In this document: one piece after another, positions 1 to 8,706 of the stretch
How positions within the stretch are numbered: position 1 is the stretch's first letter
Layout of the letters: each line of letters opens with the position of its first letter
NCBI GenBank assembly: GCA_035303945.1
Contig: DATGQZ010000023.1
Span: 1 to 64,000, forward strand
Source of the DNA: DATGMS01 sp035303945
GTDB lineage: Bacteria; Bacteroidota; Bacteroidia; Cytophagales; Cyclobacteriaceae
Reading direction: 5' to 3'
DNA: 64,000 nt
Made by a program: the position numbers and the translations under genes
The notes under the pieces: model-generated
What the model was told of the DNA's origin: nothing
Database searches by the model: none
Seen by the model: the letters and a program-made list of their open reading frames with translations, nothing else

Positions 1-2
1 TC

Positions 3-2048
3 CCTGAAAGGGTGGCGGTGCACACGCTTCATCAGCACGACGCTCCCATTTCAGATTTTGGTGCAGAGCGGATTCTTTTAGATGCAGGCCTGGATCCCGC
101 TGCATTTGAGAGTTCTTTTGATAAGGAAGTGATCCGCCGGCTGCAAACAGCTATCAAGGTATCTCTACAGCAAAGCGAAGTGGTTACCCATATTGGTACT
201 GGTGAAGCTGCGATAGAAAAAGTGGCCTCCAACCGTAGGATTTTGGGACCTGATGGAAAAGCCATTTTCTCTAGGACTTCCTCCACCAAAGATTCAACCA
301 TGCGGGCAAAACCGGAGGGTTTGATAGACCCTATGGTTCAACTCATCAGTTTCTGGCGTGATGAAAGGCCTCTCGCTGTATTAAGTTATTACGCGGTGCA
401 TCCCCAAAGTTACTATCTTACAAAAGTGGCCAATCCCGATTTCCCTGGCGTCGCACGATTTTTCAGGCAGTTGGCAGTGCCCGATGCCTTGCACGTCCAT
501 TTTAATGGAGCTGGAGCCAACGTTACTGCAGGTAAGTATAACGATGGGGCTCACGAAAACCGCCTTATTCTGGCTCAACGCATGGCAGAAGGCATGAAAA
601 AGGCGTGGGAGCAAACAAAAAAATATCCCCTTAATGTCCAAGATGTGGAATGGACCTCCACCCCAGTGGCTTTAAAGCCAAAACCTGATTTAGGTGAAAT
701 TCAAGACCAAATGGCCAAAGAAGGATACCGCTTTTTGTCCAACAACATGATCAAACTCGCTTGGCTCAAGAGGGTTGAAGCAGGCAAGACAATCGACGTT
801 TCCTGCTTAAAACTAGGACCAGCTCGTGTGCTCCATATGCCCGGAGAACTTTTCGTTGAATATCAGCTAGCTGCTAAAGCCATGCGTCCAGATCTTTTTG
901 TGGCCATGGCGGCTTATGGAGATTATGGCCCCTTCTATATAGGTGATGCGGCAGCGTATGATCAGGGTGGATACGAGGCCATAACAAGCCCTGTGACAGC
1001 CGAAGCTGAGCCGGTGCTTATGGGAGCCATGCAAAAACTCTTAAACGATGATGGCAGTTCGCCTGGTCCGCGGGCTAAATCCAAGCAGGAAATAGTAGAG
1101 GGAATGGAAGCGGTAATGGGGCCTTTGCCGAACCGGAATGGGCTCCCTCCCTTGAACCTACAGATACGGGAGAGCATAAAGGAGCATAATTATACCAAGC
1201 ACACTGTTGTTTTTGCTGCGGATGAAAATGAACCGGTACCTGCCCTTCTATACATCCCTCAAAAGGCTGACGCTAAAAAGAAACTTCCTGCCATGCTGGT
1301 GCTGCATGGAACGGGGGCATTAGGGAAACAACTGGTAGATGGCAAAAGTCCACTTTCCAACCGTGCCCTCGCCAAAGAATTGGCCCAGAGAGGCTATGTA
1401 GTCATCGCACCAGATTACCCCAGCATGGGAGAATTGGCAGATTATGATTTTGAAAAGGACAGGTACGTGTCGGGTACAATGAAAGCTATTTTTAACCATA
1501 TACGTAGCATTGATCTGCTGACAGAATTGCCAGAAGTGGATGCAGGACGCATAGGGGTAATTGGTCATTCTCTCGGTGGACATAATGCCATATTTGTGGG
1601 CGCCTTTGACGAAAGGATCAAAGTGGTGGTAAGTAGTTGTGGCTGGACGCCATTTGCACATTATGATATAGGGGAAGAAGCATCTTTACGCTATGGGGGA
1701 AGGCTTGGACCATGGGCACAAGATAGATACATGCCGCTTATTCGCGACAGGTTTCAGCTAGATGAAAAAAAGATTCCCTTTGACTTTCCAGAAGTCATCG
1801 CTTCTTTAGCCCCTAGAGCTTTCTTTACAAACTCTCCGAAGCATGATAGCAACTTCGCTGTGGATGGCGTGCACAAAGGGCTGACAACCATAACAGCGGC
1901 CTATCATAAAGTAGGTGCACTGGATAAGCTGCGCGCCCATTTTCCGGATGCTGGACATGACTTCCCTGTAGAGACGCGACGGGCTGCTTACCGATTTATA
2001 GATGAAATCCTACAACACCAACCCATCGAAGTAAAGCTGGAAGACTAG
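3..2048 (+). CDS. Neutral ceramidase-like / alpha-beta hydrolase fusion protein (5' end outside window)
   Basis: The reading frame is open from the first bases, so the true start lies upstream and the N-terminus, including any signal peptide, is missing. The first roughly 390 residues resemble the neutral/alkaline ceramidase N-terminal superfamily: an HQHD segment near the beginning, an AVHPQSYY segment, a GAGANVTAGKYNDG segment and HMPGELFVEYQ. The last roughly 290 residues form a dienelactone-hydrolase/acetyl-xylan-esterase type alpha/beta hydrolase with VLHGTG, the nucleophile elbow GHSLGGH (Ser about residue 520 counting from base 12), a probable acid in PKHDSN and a terminal His in DAGHDFP. 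Both halves look intact. The substrate is unknown; de-esterification or deacylation of a glycan or lipid outside the cytoplasm is a guess from the domains. A BNR-repeat lipoprotein follows 79 nt downstream on the same strand, so they may be co-transcribed. Confidence 0.8.
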   Translation, partial: PERVAVHTLHQHDAPISDFGAERILLDAGLDPAAFESSFDKEVIRRLQTAIKVSLQQSEVVTHIGTGEAAIEKVASNRRILGPDGKAIFSRTSSTKDSTMRAKPEGLIDPMVQLISFWRDERPLAVLSYYAVHPQSYYLTKVANPDFPGVARFFRQLAVPDALHVHFNGAGANVTAGKYNDGAHENRLILAQRMAEGMKKAWEQTKKYPLNVQDVEWTSTPVALKPKPDLGEIQDQMAKEGYRFLSNNMIKLAWLKRVEAGKTIDVSCLKLGPARVLHMPGELFVEYQLAAKAMRPDLFVAMAAYGDYGPFYIGDAAAYDQGGYEAITSPVTAEAEPVLMGAMQKLLNDDGSSPGPRAKSKQEIVEGMEAVMGPLPNRNGLPPLNLQIRESIKEHNYTKHTVVFAADENEPVPALLYIPQKADAKKKLPAMLVLHGTGALGKQLVDGKSPLSNRALAKELAQRGYVVIAPDYPSMGELADYDFEKDRYVSGTMKAIFNHIRSIDLLTELPEVDAGRIGVIGHSLGGHNAIFVGAFDERIKVVVSSCGWTPFAHYDIGEEASLRYGGRLGPWAQDRYMPLIRDRFQLDEKKIPFDFPEVIASLAPRAFFTNSPKHDSNFAVDGVHKGLTTITAAYHKVGALDKLRAHFPDAGHDFPVETRRAAYRFIDEILQHQPIEVKLED

Positions 2049-2127
2049 TTGCATAGCATATTCGACCGTGCTGCTGATTCTAAAGGCGCCAATTTGTGTC
2101 AGACTTAACTTGTTGCATTACACTTAC

Positions 2128-3450
2128 ATGAAAATCTATCAGCCACCTCTACTTTATCTACTGGCGCTCGCGCTCATCGTCACAAGCACCTCCTGTCAAT
2201 CACACCGCATTATGCAACTCCACGAGGATTCAGGATGGTGTTGGTTCCAAGATAACCGCGCCATCATCGATGGAGACCAATTGATTTTTTCTGGCGTGAA
2301 TTCCAAAGGTTATAATATTGTCTCAAGCTACCATTTCAAAACAGGAGACAAACAAACCGTTATCCTTAATCAAGACGTTTTGCCGCCTGATGATCATAAT
2401 GTGGGGGTTTTGATGGTTAGACCTGATGGCAAATATTTAACAGTGTATGCAGGCCATGGCGTAGATCAATGGATGCGGTATAGAATTTCTTCTCATCCAG
2501 GCGATATTCAACAGTGGGAACCAGAACAAAGCATGGACGTGGGTGGGAAAGTCACTTACTCCAATGTTTATCGGTTAAGCAATTCAGGCCTGACATACAA
2601 TTTCCATCGTGGCATCAATAGAAATCCCAACTATATGTTTTCGGACGATGACGGCGGCAATTGGAGCTATGGAGGCAGACTGTTCAGCATAGAAGGACGG
2701 CCTTATGTGCGGTATGCCAGTGACGGCAAAAACAGGATTCATTTTATTACTACCGAAGAACATCCCAGACATTTTAACAATGGAATTTATCATGCTTACA
2801 TAGAACACGGCAAAATCTATCGCAGCGATGGAACTTACGTTGGCGAGTTAAGCCATACTACCGATAGCGCCATCAAACCTACAGATTTTACAGCGGTTTT
2901 TGCAGGCAGCCCATCGGTTCGAAAAGATGTAGCTTGGACCAGTGATATTCAGTTGGATAAAGACGGCCATCCCTATATTGCATTTTCGGTTACCAAAGAT
3001 CCTATTGCTTTGGGGGAGACCAAAAATGTAACGCAAGGAGGTTTTGACCATCGGTACCACTACGCCCGATGGGATGGGAAGGAATGGCGGGAGTATGAAA
3101 TCGCCTATGCAGGAACAAGACTATATCCAGGTGAAAATGAATATACGGGCTTGATTACACTCCATCCCACGGACCCGAATGTAGTTTATATTTCTGCTGA
3201 TGTAGATCCTGCCACAGGTCAACCATTAGTGAGCAAGGGCAGTCAGCGGCGGGAAATCTTTCGCGGCACAAGCCGTGACGCAGGCGCAACCTGGAAGTGG
3301 AAAGCCATTACACAAAATTCCGATGAAGACAACATTCGCCCCATTGTTTTGGAATACCAAGGTCGGGAAGTAGTGATTTGGCTGAAAGGCCGCTATACGA
3401 CCTATACAGACTATGATTTAAAGGTGATGGGATGGATTCCTAAGCAGTAA
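2128..3450 (+). CDS. BNR-4 repeat-containing lipoprotein
   Basis: This is a 440-residue exported protein. An upstream in-frame TTG extension exists, but the ATG at 2128 gives a clean lipoprotein signal: a hydrophobic run ending TSTSC with the lipidated Cys at residue 23. The mature part resembles the BNR-4 family of beta-propeller proteins: it has Asp-box-like turns such as SDDDGGNWSYGG and SRDAGATWKW, and long stretches of the type seen in PL24/PL25 lyase-like and uncharacterised BNR-4 proteins. Such proteins bind or cleave acidic polysaccharides, but I cannot identify a catalytic set here, so no activity is assigned. It follows the hydrolase fusion gene by 79 nt and is followed by a strong bidirectional terminator, which fits a short two-gene transcript dedicated to an extracellular substrate. 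Confidence 0.8.
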   Translation: MKIYQPPLLYLLALALIVTSTSCQSHRIMQLHEDSGWCWFQDNRAIIDGDQLIFSGVNSKGYNIVSSYHFKTGDKQTVILNQDVLPPDDHNVGVLMVRPDGKYLTVYAGHGVDQWMRYRISSHPGDIQQWEPEQSMDVGGKVTYSNVYRLSNSGLTYNFHRGINRNPNYMFSDDDGGNWSYGGRLFSIEGRPYVRYASDGKNRIHFITTEEHPRHFNNGIYHAYIEHGKIYRSDGTYVGELSHTTDSAIKPTDFTAVFAGSPSVRKDVAWTSDIQLDKDGHPYIAFSVTKDPIALGETKNVTQGGFDHRYHYARWDGKEWREYEIAYAGTRLYPGENEYTGLITLHPTDPNVVYISADVDPATGQPLVSKGSQRREIFRGTSRDAGATWKWKAITQNSDEDNIRPIVLEYQGREVVIWLKGRYTTYTDYDLKVMGWIPKQ

Positions 3451-3466
3451 CAAAATTACATAAAAC

Positions 3467-3505
3467 AAAAATGCCTTCTCCAAACAGTTTGAAGAAGGCA
3501 TTTTT
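3467..3505. terminator. Bidirectional intrinsic terminator
   Basis: Perfect 13-bp inverted repeat: AAAAATGCCTTCT at 3467-3479 and AGAAGGCATTTTT at 3493-3505, with a 13-nt loop. A- and T-runs on either side make it usable from both strands. It sits between the convergent BNR lipoprotein and Dabb lipoprotein genes. Confidence 0.9.
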
Positions 3506-3523
3506 CATTTAAAATTCTTTCTG

Positions 3524-3955
3524 TTATTTCGCCCAATAGTCAACTACCAACACATCTTCCAAATGAGGGAGAAGCACATCCACAAAAGCTTTATGATCAG
3601 GATGTGGCAAGTAGATATCCCTGTCTTCCTCACTGGCAAAGGTCACCAAAAAGCAATGGGTGAACCCTTTGTCATTCCCTTCAGGACTATTGTTCGTTCC
3701 CCATTCGTAGTCCTTGATTTCGGGGATTTTGTGTTCCAAAGCATGAAACGCCTCTTCTACTTTTGTAATGTCATCTTGAGAAGTTCCTTCTTTGAACTTG
3801 AACAGCACCACGTGCCGCAACAATTCTTCATTCATGTTAGATTCGAGTTTGGTTTCGACAATTTCATTGGCTCCTTCTTCTGCTACAGAAGATGCCTGGT
3901 TGTTGCAAGACAACAGGAGCGGAAAGAGGAAGGCAAATAGAAAAAGATGTTTCAT
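3524..3955 (-). CDS. Dabb (stress-responsive A/B barrel) domain lipoprotein
   Basis: The 143-residue product starts with a lipoprotein signal, with a hydrophobic core ending LLLSC and Cys at residue 17. A short acidic linker leads to a Dabb domain over roughly residues 45-142. Family hallmarks are LRHVVLFKFKEGT, the KIPEIKDYEWG segment, and the HPDHKAFVD segment near the C-terminus. Dabb proteins are small ferredoxin-like dimeric barrels; several bind small ligands or act as cyclases, and most bacterial exported members have no known role. It is transcribed towards the BNR gene and shares its terminator. No operon partner is visible on this strand. Function beyond the fold is unassigned. Confidence 0.85.
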   Translation of the reverse strand: MKHLFLFAFLFPLLLSCNNQASSVAEEGANEIVETKLESNMNEELLRHVVLFKFKEGTSQDDITKVEEAFHALEHKIPEIKDYEWGTNNSPEGNDKGFTHCFLVTFASEEDRDIYLPHPDHKAFVDVLLPHLEDVLVVDYWAK

Positions 3956-4050
3956 AGGTGTAAGAATAATTGGTTAAACTACAAAGTAACAAAAAAGCGC
4001 CTTAGTAAACGTTATTCTCAAAAAAAATTAGATTTTCTACCTTTCCACCT

Positions 4051-4077
4051 AAATCTTCTTTATTATTATGAAGATTT
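4051..4077. repeat. Inverted repeat upstream of response regulator
   Basis: AAATCTTC at 4051-4058 and GAAGATTT at 4070-4077 are perfect 8-bp arms around an AT-rich 11-nt loop, ending 30 nt before the start of the response regulator. It may be a transcript-leader hairpin or a protein site; the role is not decided by sequence. Confidence 0.4.
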
Positions 4078-4107
4078 TATAATACTTGCGTAGACATCTT
4101 TTAATCC

Positions 4108-4512
4108 ATGGACACCATTAAGCTCGTGTATGTCGTTGATGACGATCCTTTGTATATTTTTAGTATGAAGAAAGTGTTGGCACTCACGGAGTTTTGCGAA
4201 GAGGCCAAGTTCTTTAAGAATGGGCAAGAGGCATTGGTCGAACTTCTCCCCCAAATTGAGGCGGGCACGCTACCTGATGTCATCTTTTTGGACATCAGCA
4301 TGCCCTTGATGAATGGCTGGCAGTTTTTAGATCAAATAACAAAGTACCCAGAAAGCAAGAGTATAAAGATCTATATCGTATCGTCTTCCATTGATCCCTA
4401 TGACACTGGCAAGTCCTCTTCATATGATATAGTCACCAATTACATCTATAAACCTATTACCATAGAAAAGATGAAAGAGTTGAAAAGCCAGCTTCTTTCT
4501 GAGGATAATTAA
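4108..4512 (+). CDS. Single-domain (CheY-like) response regulator
   Basis: The product is 134 residues and is only a receiver domain. The acidic pocket is DDD at 11-13, the phospho-acceptor is Asp62 in FLDISMPLMNG, the Ser/Thr switch is in VSSS at 91-94, and the conserved Lys is K115 in IYKPIT. There is no DNA-binding or enzymatic output domain, so it must act by protein contact or as a phosphotransfer intermediate. No kinase lies beside it. It closely resembles in design the second lone receiver at 37051, which does sit next to a kinase, and many Bacteroidota carry families of such REC-only proteins. The partner is unknown. Confidence 0.92.
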   Translation: MDTIKLVYVVDDDPLYIFSMKKVLALTEFCEEAKFFKNGQEALVELLPQIEAGTLPDVIFLDISMPLMNGWQFLDQITKYPESKSIKIYIVSSSIDPYDTGKSSSYDIVTNYIYKPITIEKMKELKSQLLSEDN

Positions 4513-4527
4513 CAATGAACTATCCAG

Positions 4528-4953
4528 TTAGCTAAACCTTTGGTTTTTTTGCCTTGATTGTTTTTTTTCCGACCGCTTCTTTTTCTCATCAAGCCTTTTC
4601 TGCACCGCAGCTTTACTGGGTCGGGTAATTTTCCTGATCTTCCTTGGCTGAAACGCTTTTTCTATTAACCTGTTAAATTTAACAACCACCTCTTCTTTAT
4701 TCTGAAGCTGAGAACGATGTTGTTGCGCATGCAAAACCAACATCCCTTCTCCCGAAATGTAGGATCCAAGCTTTTTTAATATTATTTGCTTTTCTTCTTC
4801 ATCCAGCAAATTCGAACCATACACATCGAAGCGTAAGATAACTTGTGAATTTACTTTGTTGACATTTTGCCCGCCAGGCCCGCTGCTTCGAGACGCAGAA
4901 AATTTGCATTCTGAAATAAGGTCTTTCTGTTTAATGTTTTGGAGCTGGTTCAT
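4528..4953 (-). CDS. arfB: Alternative ribosome-rescue factor B (peptidyl-tRNA hydrolase ArfB)
   Basis: The 141-residue protein has the release-factor catalytic loop GPGGQNVNK with GGQ at residues 27-29, followed by a class-1 release-factor fold (NSQVILRFDV and HAQQHRSQLQNK segments). It ends in a strongly basic, lysine- and arginine-rich tail of about 30 residues (AAVQKRLDEKKKRSEKK onward). That tail is the part that ArfB/ICT1 proteins insert into the empty mRNA channel of a stalled ribosome. The protein hydrolyses peptidyl-tRNA on non-stop ribosomes independently of a stop codon. Length and layout match the family and differ from RF1/RF2, which carry an extra recognition domain. It is convergent with the response regulator, with only 15 nt between the two stops. 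Confidence 0.95.
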   Translation of the reverse strand: MNQLQNIKQKDLISECKFSASRSSGPGGQNVNKVNSQVILRFDVYGSNLLDEEEKQIILKKLGSYISGEGMLVLHAQQHRSQLQNKEEVVVKFNRLIEKAFQPRKIRKITRPSKAAVQKRLDEKKKRSEKKQSRQKNQRFS

Positions 4954-5079
4954 AGCGATGCAAGTTTATAAGACAGCGGTGTCAAATGTATCAATGATTC
5001 CTTATATTCGACCCTGATTGTGTAATGGACAGGTTCTTCTTGTCTGTTTATTTTTCTTTAGACTCCCAAGATCAACACT

Positions 5080-6537
5080 ATGAATCCTCTTTTAGTTTTT
5101 GGTGTCATCGCCGCATATTTTCTGCTCTTGATTCTAATCGGTCATCTTACCTCCCGCAAATCTGACAGTCTCACCTTTTACAACGGCAACCGTGAATCAC
5201 CTTGGTATTTGGTAGCCTTTGGCATGGTAGGAGCCTCACTTTCGGGCGTCACCTTCATCTCAGTCCCTGGGGAAGTTGGGAACACGCAATGGTCATACCT
5301 CCAATTTGTAATGGGCAATATGGTTGGCTATGCATTGGTGGCACTTGTATTAATCCCCTTGTTCTACAAGATGAACCTTATTTCCATTTATGAATATCTG
5401 AGGGAAAGGTTTGGTCGGAGCACATATATTTCAGGTTCCGTTATATTTTTGATCTCCCAGACCATTGGGGCATCGTTTCGACTTTTTCTGGCCGCAGCCG
5501 TTTTGCAGTTAGCTTTTTTTGATGCTTTTGGAATACCCTTTTACGTATCCGTATTTACAACCATTGTCTTGATATGGTTATATACTTTTAGGGGTGGAAT
5601 AAAAACCATTGTATGGACCGACACTCTCCAAACCACTTTTCTGCTGCTTGCGGTAATCATTAGTATCTTCATTATTTCCTCTCACCTCAACTTGAAAGCT
5701 ACAGATATGGTAGGCCTTGTGGTGGAGAGTGACTTATCTACCATCTTTGTTTGGGACGGACTTTCAAGTCAAAACTTCTTTAAGATGTTTATTGCAGGTG
5801 TATTTATTACAATTGCTATGAATGGCTTGGACCAAAACATCATGCAAAAGAACCTGACCTGCAAAAACCAAAAAGAAGCGCAGAAAAATATATTGTGGTT
5901 TTCAATATCCTTCTTTGTTTCTACCCTATTTTTTCTTGCGCTAGGCGTGCTCATTTATCATTATGCCTTTCAAAATAATATCGCCATTCCAGCCGCCTCA
6001 GATGAACTTTATCCCCTTCTTGCATTGAATCACTTTGGTACATTAGCTGGAATTATTTTTATGCTTGGTATCATTGCCGCAGCCTTTTCCAGTGCAGATT
6101 CTGCGTTGACAGCTTTGACCACTTCCTTTTGCATTGATCTGTTAAATCTCCCCGCCAAAAAAGGGGTCAATCAAGAAAGGGTAAGGCTCGGCGTCCATAT
6201 AATGTTCAGCTTTATTTTGTTCGCTACTATCGTAATTTTTGATCAAATCAACGACAAGAGCGTGGTAAGTGCTGTTTTTAAAGCTGCCGGGTTCACCTAT
6301 GGACCTTTGTTAGGGCTTTATGTTTTTGGATTGAGCAACAAATGGCGAATAAAAGACAAGTGGGTTCCTCTGGTCTGCCTTGCCAGTCCAATAGCGTCTT
6401 ATATTTTGGACCGCAATGCTGCAGATTGGTTTAATGGCTACCAATTTGGCTTCGAGATCCTGTTGATCAATGCGGCGTTGACGTTTGTAGGCCTCACCAC
6501 ATTAATCAGCAAGGCTAGTACAGCAGCCGCGAACTGA
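5080..6537 (+). CDS. Sodium:solute symporter (SSS family)
   Basis: The 485-residue integral membrane protein has about 13 predicted transmembrane helices. SSS-family signatures are GNRESPWYLVAFGMVGASLSG in helix 1-2 and the GIIAAAFSSADSALTALTT segment, the conserved Na+-site helix near the middle of the second repeat. The FNG-type periplasmic and cytosolic loops and the length are normal for the family, which moves sugars, amino acids, sialic acid or carboxylates with sodium. The substrate cannot be read from sequence. The neighbours (arfB and an uncharacterised protein) give no clue, and the gene appears to be monocistronic. Confidence 0.9.
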   Translation: MNPLLVFGVIAAYFLLLILIGHLTSRKSDSLTFYNGNRESPWYLVAFGMVGASLSGVTFISVPGEVGNTQWSYLQFVMGNMVGYALVALVLIPLFYKMNLISIYEYLRERFGRSTYISGSVIFLISQTIGASFRLFLAAAVLQLAFFDAFGIPFYVSVFTTIVLIWLYTFRGGIKTIVWTDTLQTTFLLLAVIISIFIISSHLNLKATDMVGLVVESDLSTIFVWDGLSSQNFFKMFIAGVFITIAMNGLDQNIMQKNLTCKNQKEAQKNILWFSISFFVSTLFFLALGVLIYHYAFQNNIAIPAASDELYPLLALNHFGTLAGIIFMLGIIAAAFSSADSALTALTTSFCIDLLNLPAKKGVNQERVRLGVHIMFSFILFATIVIFDQINDKSVVSAVFKAAGFTYGPLLGLYVFGLSNKWRIKDKWVPLVCLASPIASYILDRNAADWFNGYQFGFEILLINAALTFVGLTTLISKASTAAAN

Positions 6538-6580
6538 CGCAGAAGGAGCTTTATATTCAAGATCAAAGTCAGCCAGGACG

Positions 6581-6594
6581 ATGACATGTGTCAT
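6581..6594. promoter_or_regulatory. Short palindrome between symporter and uncharacterised gene
   Basis: ATGACA and TGTCAT arms separated by TG, centred about 60 nt before the next start codon. It could be a repressor or activator half-site pair. A single instance, so confidence is low. Confidence 0.3.
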
Positions 6595-6647
6595 GCAATC
6601 ACCCTGAAGTGACAGCTACTTTTATGGCTTGAATATTTACTATCCAT

Positions 6648-8450
6648 ATGAATGTAATTGCTCCACATCGATTTCATATTCCCGTAATGGGATTAGGTTT
6701 TACTATTGACACCCCCCTCAAAGTGGCGCGGTTTGGCATATCCTCAGCCTTGTCCATCGTTGAGGATGAGCTTATTGAAAGAATGCGGGAATTTTATTGT
6801 AAAGCCGAAGATCTCCCCTACCATCCTATAATAAATCAGGATATCGACAGCAGGGCCAAACGTATTACAGCATACCTCAACTTATTGGATGAACTCGTTA
6901 AAAAGCAAGTTCGAAAGCTCCAAAAAGAAGACTTCTTACCTGAAACGGAAATCTCAAAATATTTTGAAATGCTGCCAAATGATGCTCCCCTCAAGGCGCG
7001 TTACAAACAGATGCTTTCGGCCAATGGTAATGAAAAGAAGAAACTTCAGGATCAACTCAGGACCAGTATCCAAGCAGGCGACATCGATGTCAATATTATG
7101 ACCAAGGTGGATAAAACCAATTATGATAAAGAAGGCAAGCCTCTCCCATCCGAATACACTGATGCGCTCGCTGCCCTGCGAGGTTTTGCCAACAGTACCT
7201 TGCATGCTTCGGTGATATTCTCAGCTGGCATGAATCCACGGCTGTACAGCTACTGCGAGCTGTTTGAGGATTTCTTCCCCAAGTACGGTCAGCTGCCAAA
7301 GAAAAAAATTATTCTAAAGGTAAGCGATTATAGATCTGCATGGATACAGGGGAAATTTTTGGCCAAAAAAGGACTTTGGGTGTCAGAGTTTAGAATTGAA
7401 TCGGGGCTAAATTGTGGAGGGCACGCATTCGCGACAGAAGGTCTTCTTATGGGGCCCATATTAGAGGAATTCAAAACAAAGCGACATGAACTACGGGATG
7501 AATTGCTGGTCATCTGCAACCAAAGTTTGCGTGCTAAAGGTCTAGACCTCTATCAAAACAGCCCGCCATTAAAAATAACCGCTCAGGGAGGATTAGGAAC
7601 CTATGGTGAAAATCAATTTTTGTTAGAATACTATCAACTAGACAGTATAGGTTGGGGTAGTCCGTTTCTATTGGTCCCCGAAGCCACTAATGTAGACGAT
7701 GAAACTTTACAGCAACTGGCCACAGCCCAACCCTCAGATTACTATTTAAGTCATTCCTCCCCCTTAGGTGTACCATTTAATAATTTCAGGAAGAGCAGCT
7801 CCGAAGCACAACGTAAAAACCGCATAATAAAAAACCGACCCGGCAGCCCCTGCTACAAAAAATTTCTGTCCACGAATACTGAGTTTACAGAAAAACCTAT
7901 CTGTACGGCATCCAGACAATATCAGAACCAGAAAATCAAACAAATTTTGAGCGAGATCTCCGACTTAGACATGCAGCAAGAAGAAATCCGAAAGGTCACG
8001 GAAAAAGACTGCCTGTGCGAAGGTTTGGGTGCCCCTGCATTATTAAGAAACCATCTTCATCCTGCCCATAACCTCAAGGCTGTCACCATATGCCCTGGCC
8101 CTAACCTAGCTTTTTTCTCCGGCATCCATACTTTAAAGGAAATGGTGGACCATATCTATGGTAGAACCAACTTACTTCAACAGGTGACTCGCCCCCATGT
8201 ACTGATCAATGAACTGAAGATATACATTAAGTATTTGACCAAGGATATGGAGGAAAATGTGCAACCCGTTGACACGAAGAAAGAGAAATATTGGGAGATT
8301 TTTAGGAATAACCTGAAGAATGGCATTGCTTACTACAGGGATTTATCCCACACCATCGGATTGGATTCTTCCGCTTTATTAGATAATCTTGAGCAGAAGC
8401 TAGAACAGTTGTCTTGTACCTCGGCAGTCAGCATTGGCTCTAGGAGATGA
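6648..8450 (+). CDS. Conserved-looking uncharacterised 600-residue protein, possible TIM-barrel flavoprotein
   Basis: I do not recognise an assigned family. There is no signal peptide or membrane segment, so it is probably cytoplasmic. The N-terminus (PVMGLGFTIDTPLKVARFG, then SSALSIVEDELIERM) and the middle motifs GLNCGGHAFATEG (Cys256) and TAQGGLGTYGENQF, followed by GWGSPFLLVPEAT, are glycine-rich and resemble phosphate- or flavin-binding loops of nitronate-monooxygenase or glutamate-synthase type TIM barrels. The second half carries cysteines at about 402 (SPCYKK), 419 (PICTAS), 455 and 457 (DCLCEG) and 482 (TICPGP), which could hold a metal or Fe-S centre. These structural readings are inference. 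The gene stands alone, with about 110 nt before it and 256 nt after it. Confidence 0.75.
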   Translation: MNVIAPHRFHIPVMGLGFTIDTPLKVARFGISSALSIVEDELIERMREFYCKAEDLPYHPIINQDIDSRAKRITAYLNLLDELVKKQVRKLQKEDFLPETEISKYFEMLPNDAPLKARYKQMLSANGNEKKKLQDQLRTSIQAGDIDVNIMTKVDKTNYDKEGKPLPSEYTDALAALRGFANSTLHASVIFSAGMNPRLYSYCELFEDFFPKYGQLPKKKIILKVSDYRSAWIQGKFLAKKGLWVSEFRIESGLNCGGHAFATEGLLMGPILEEFKTKRHELRDELLVICNQSLRAKGLDLYQNSPPLKITAQGGLGTYGENQFLLEYYQLDSIGWGSPFLLVPEATNVDDETLQQLATAQPSDYYLSHSSPLGVPFNNFRKSSSEAQRKNRIIKNRPGSPCYKKFLSTNTEFTEKPICTASRQYQNQKIKQILSEISDLDMQQEEIRKVTEKDCLCEGLGAPALLRNHLHPAHNLKAVTICPGPNLAFFSGIHTLKEMVDHIYGRTNLLQQVTRPHVLINELKIYIKYLTKDMEENVQPVDTKKEKYWEIFRNNLKNGIAYYRDLSHTIGLDSSALLDNLEQKLEQLSCTSAVSIGSRR

Positions 8451-8706
8451 GTTAAGCTGTAAAGTTTCCAGCAACAAGCTGCCATGGGTTCTTGTTATCT
8501 TCCTATTCGTTTATACACGGTATTTTTTGTAGTAACACTAGCGTGAAGTGGTTCAACTAAAAGCGGGATATTTCTTGTACTAGAGCTTGTTGTATAAGAT
8601 TTGGTTGTCCTTATTAAACAGCTTATCCTAAGTCGCGTTGTGCCATCCTTCAAAATTAGGATTTCAGGTAATTTTGCGTAATTTAGTTAGGGATTTACTA
8701 TATAAT

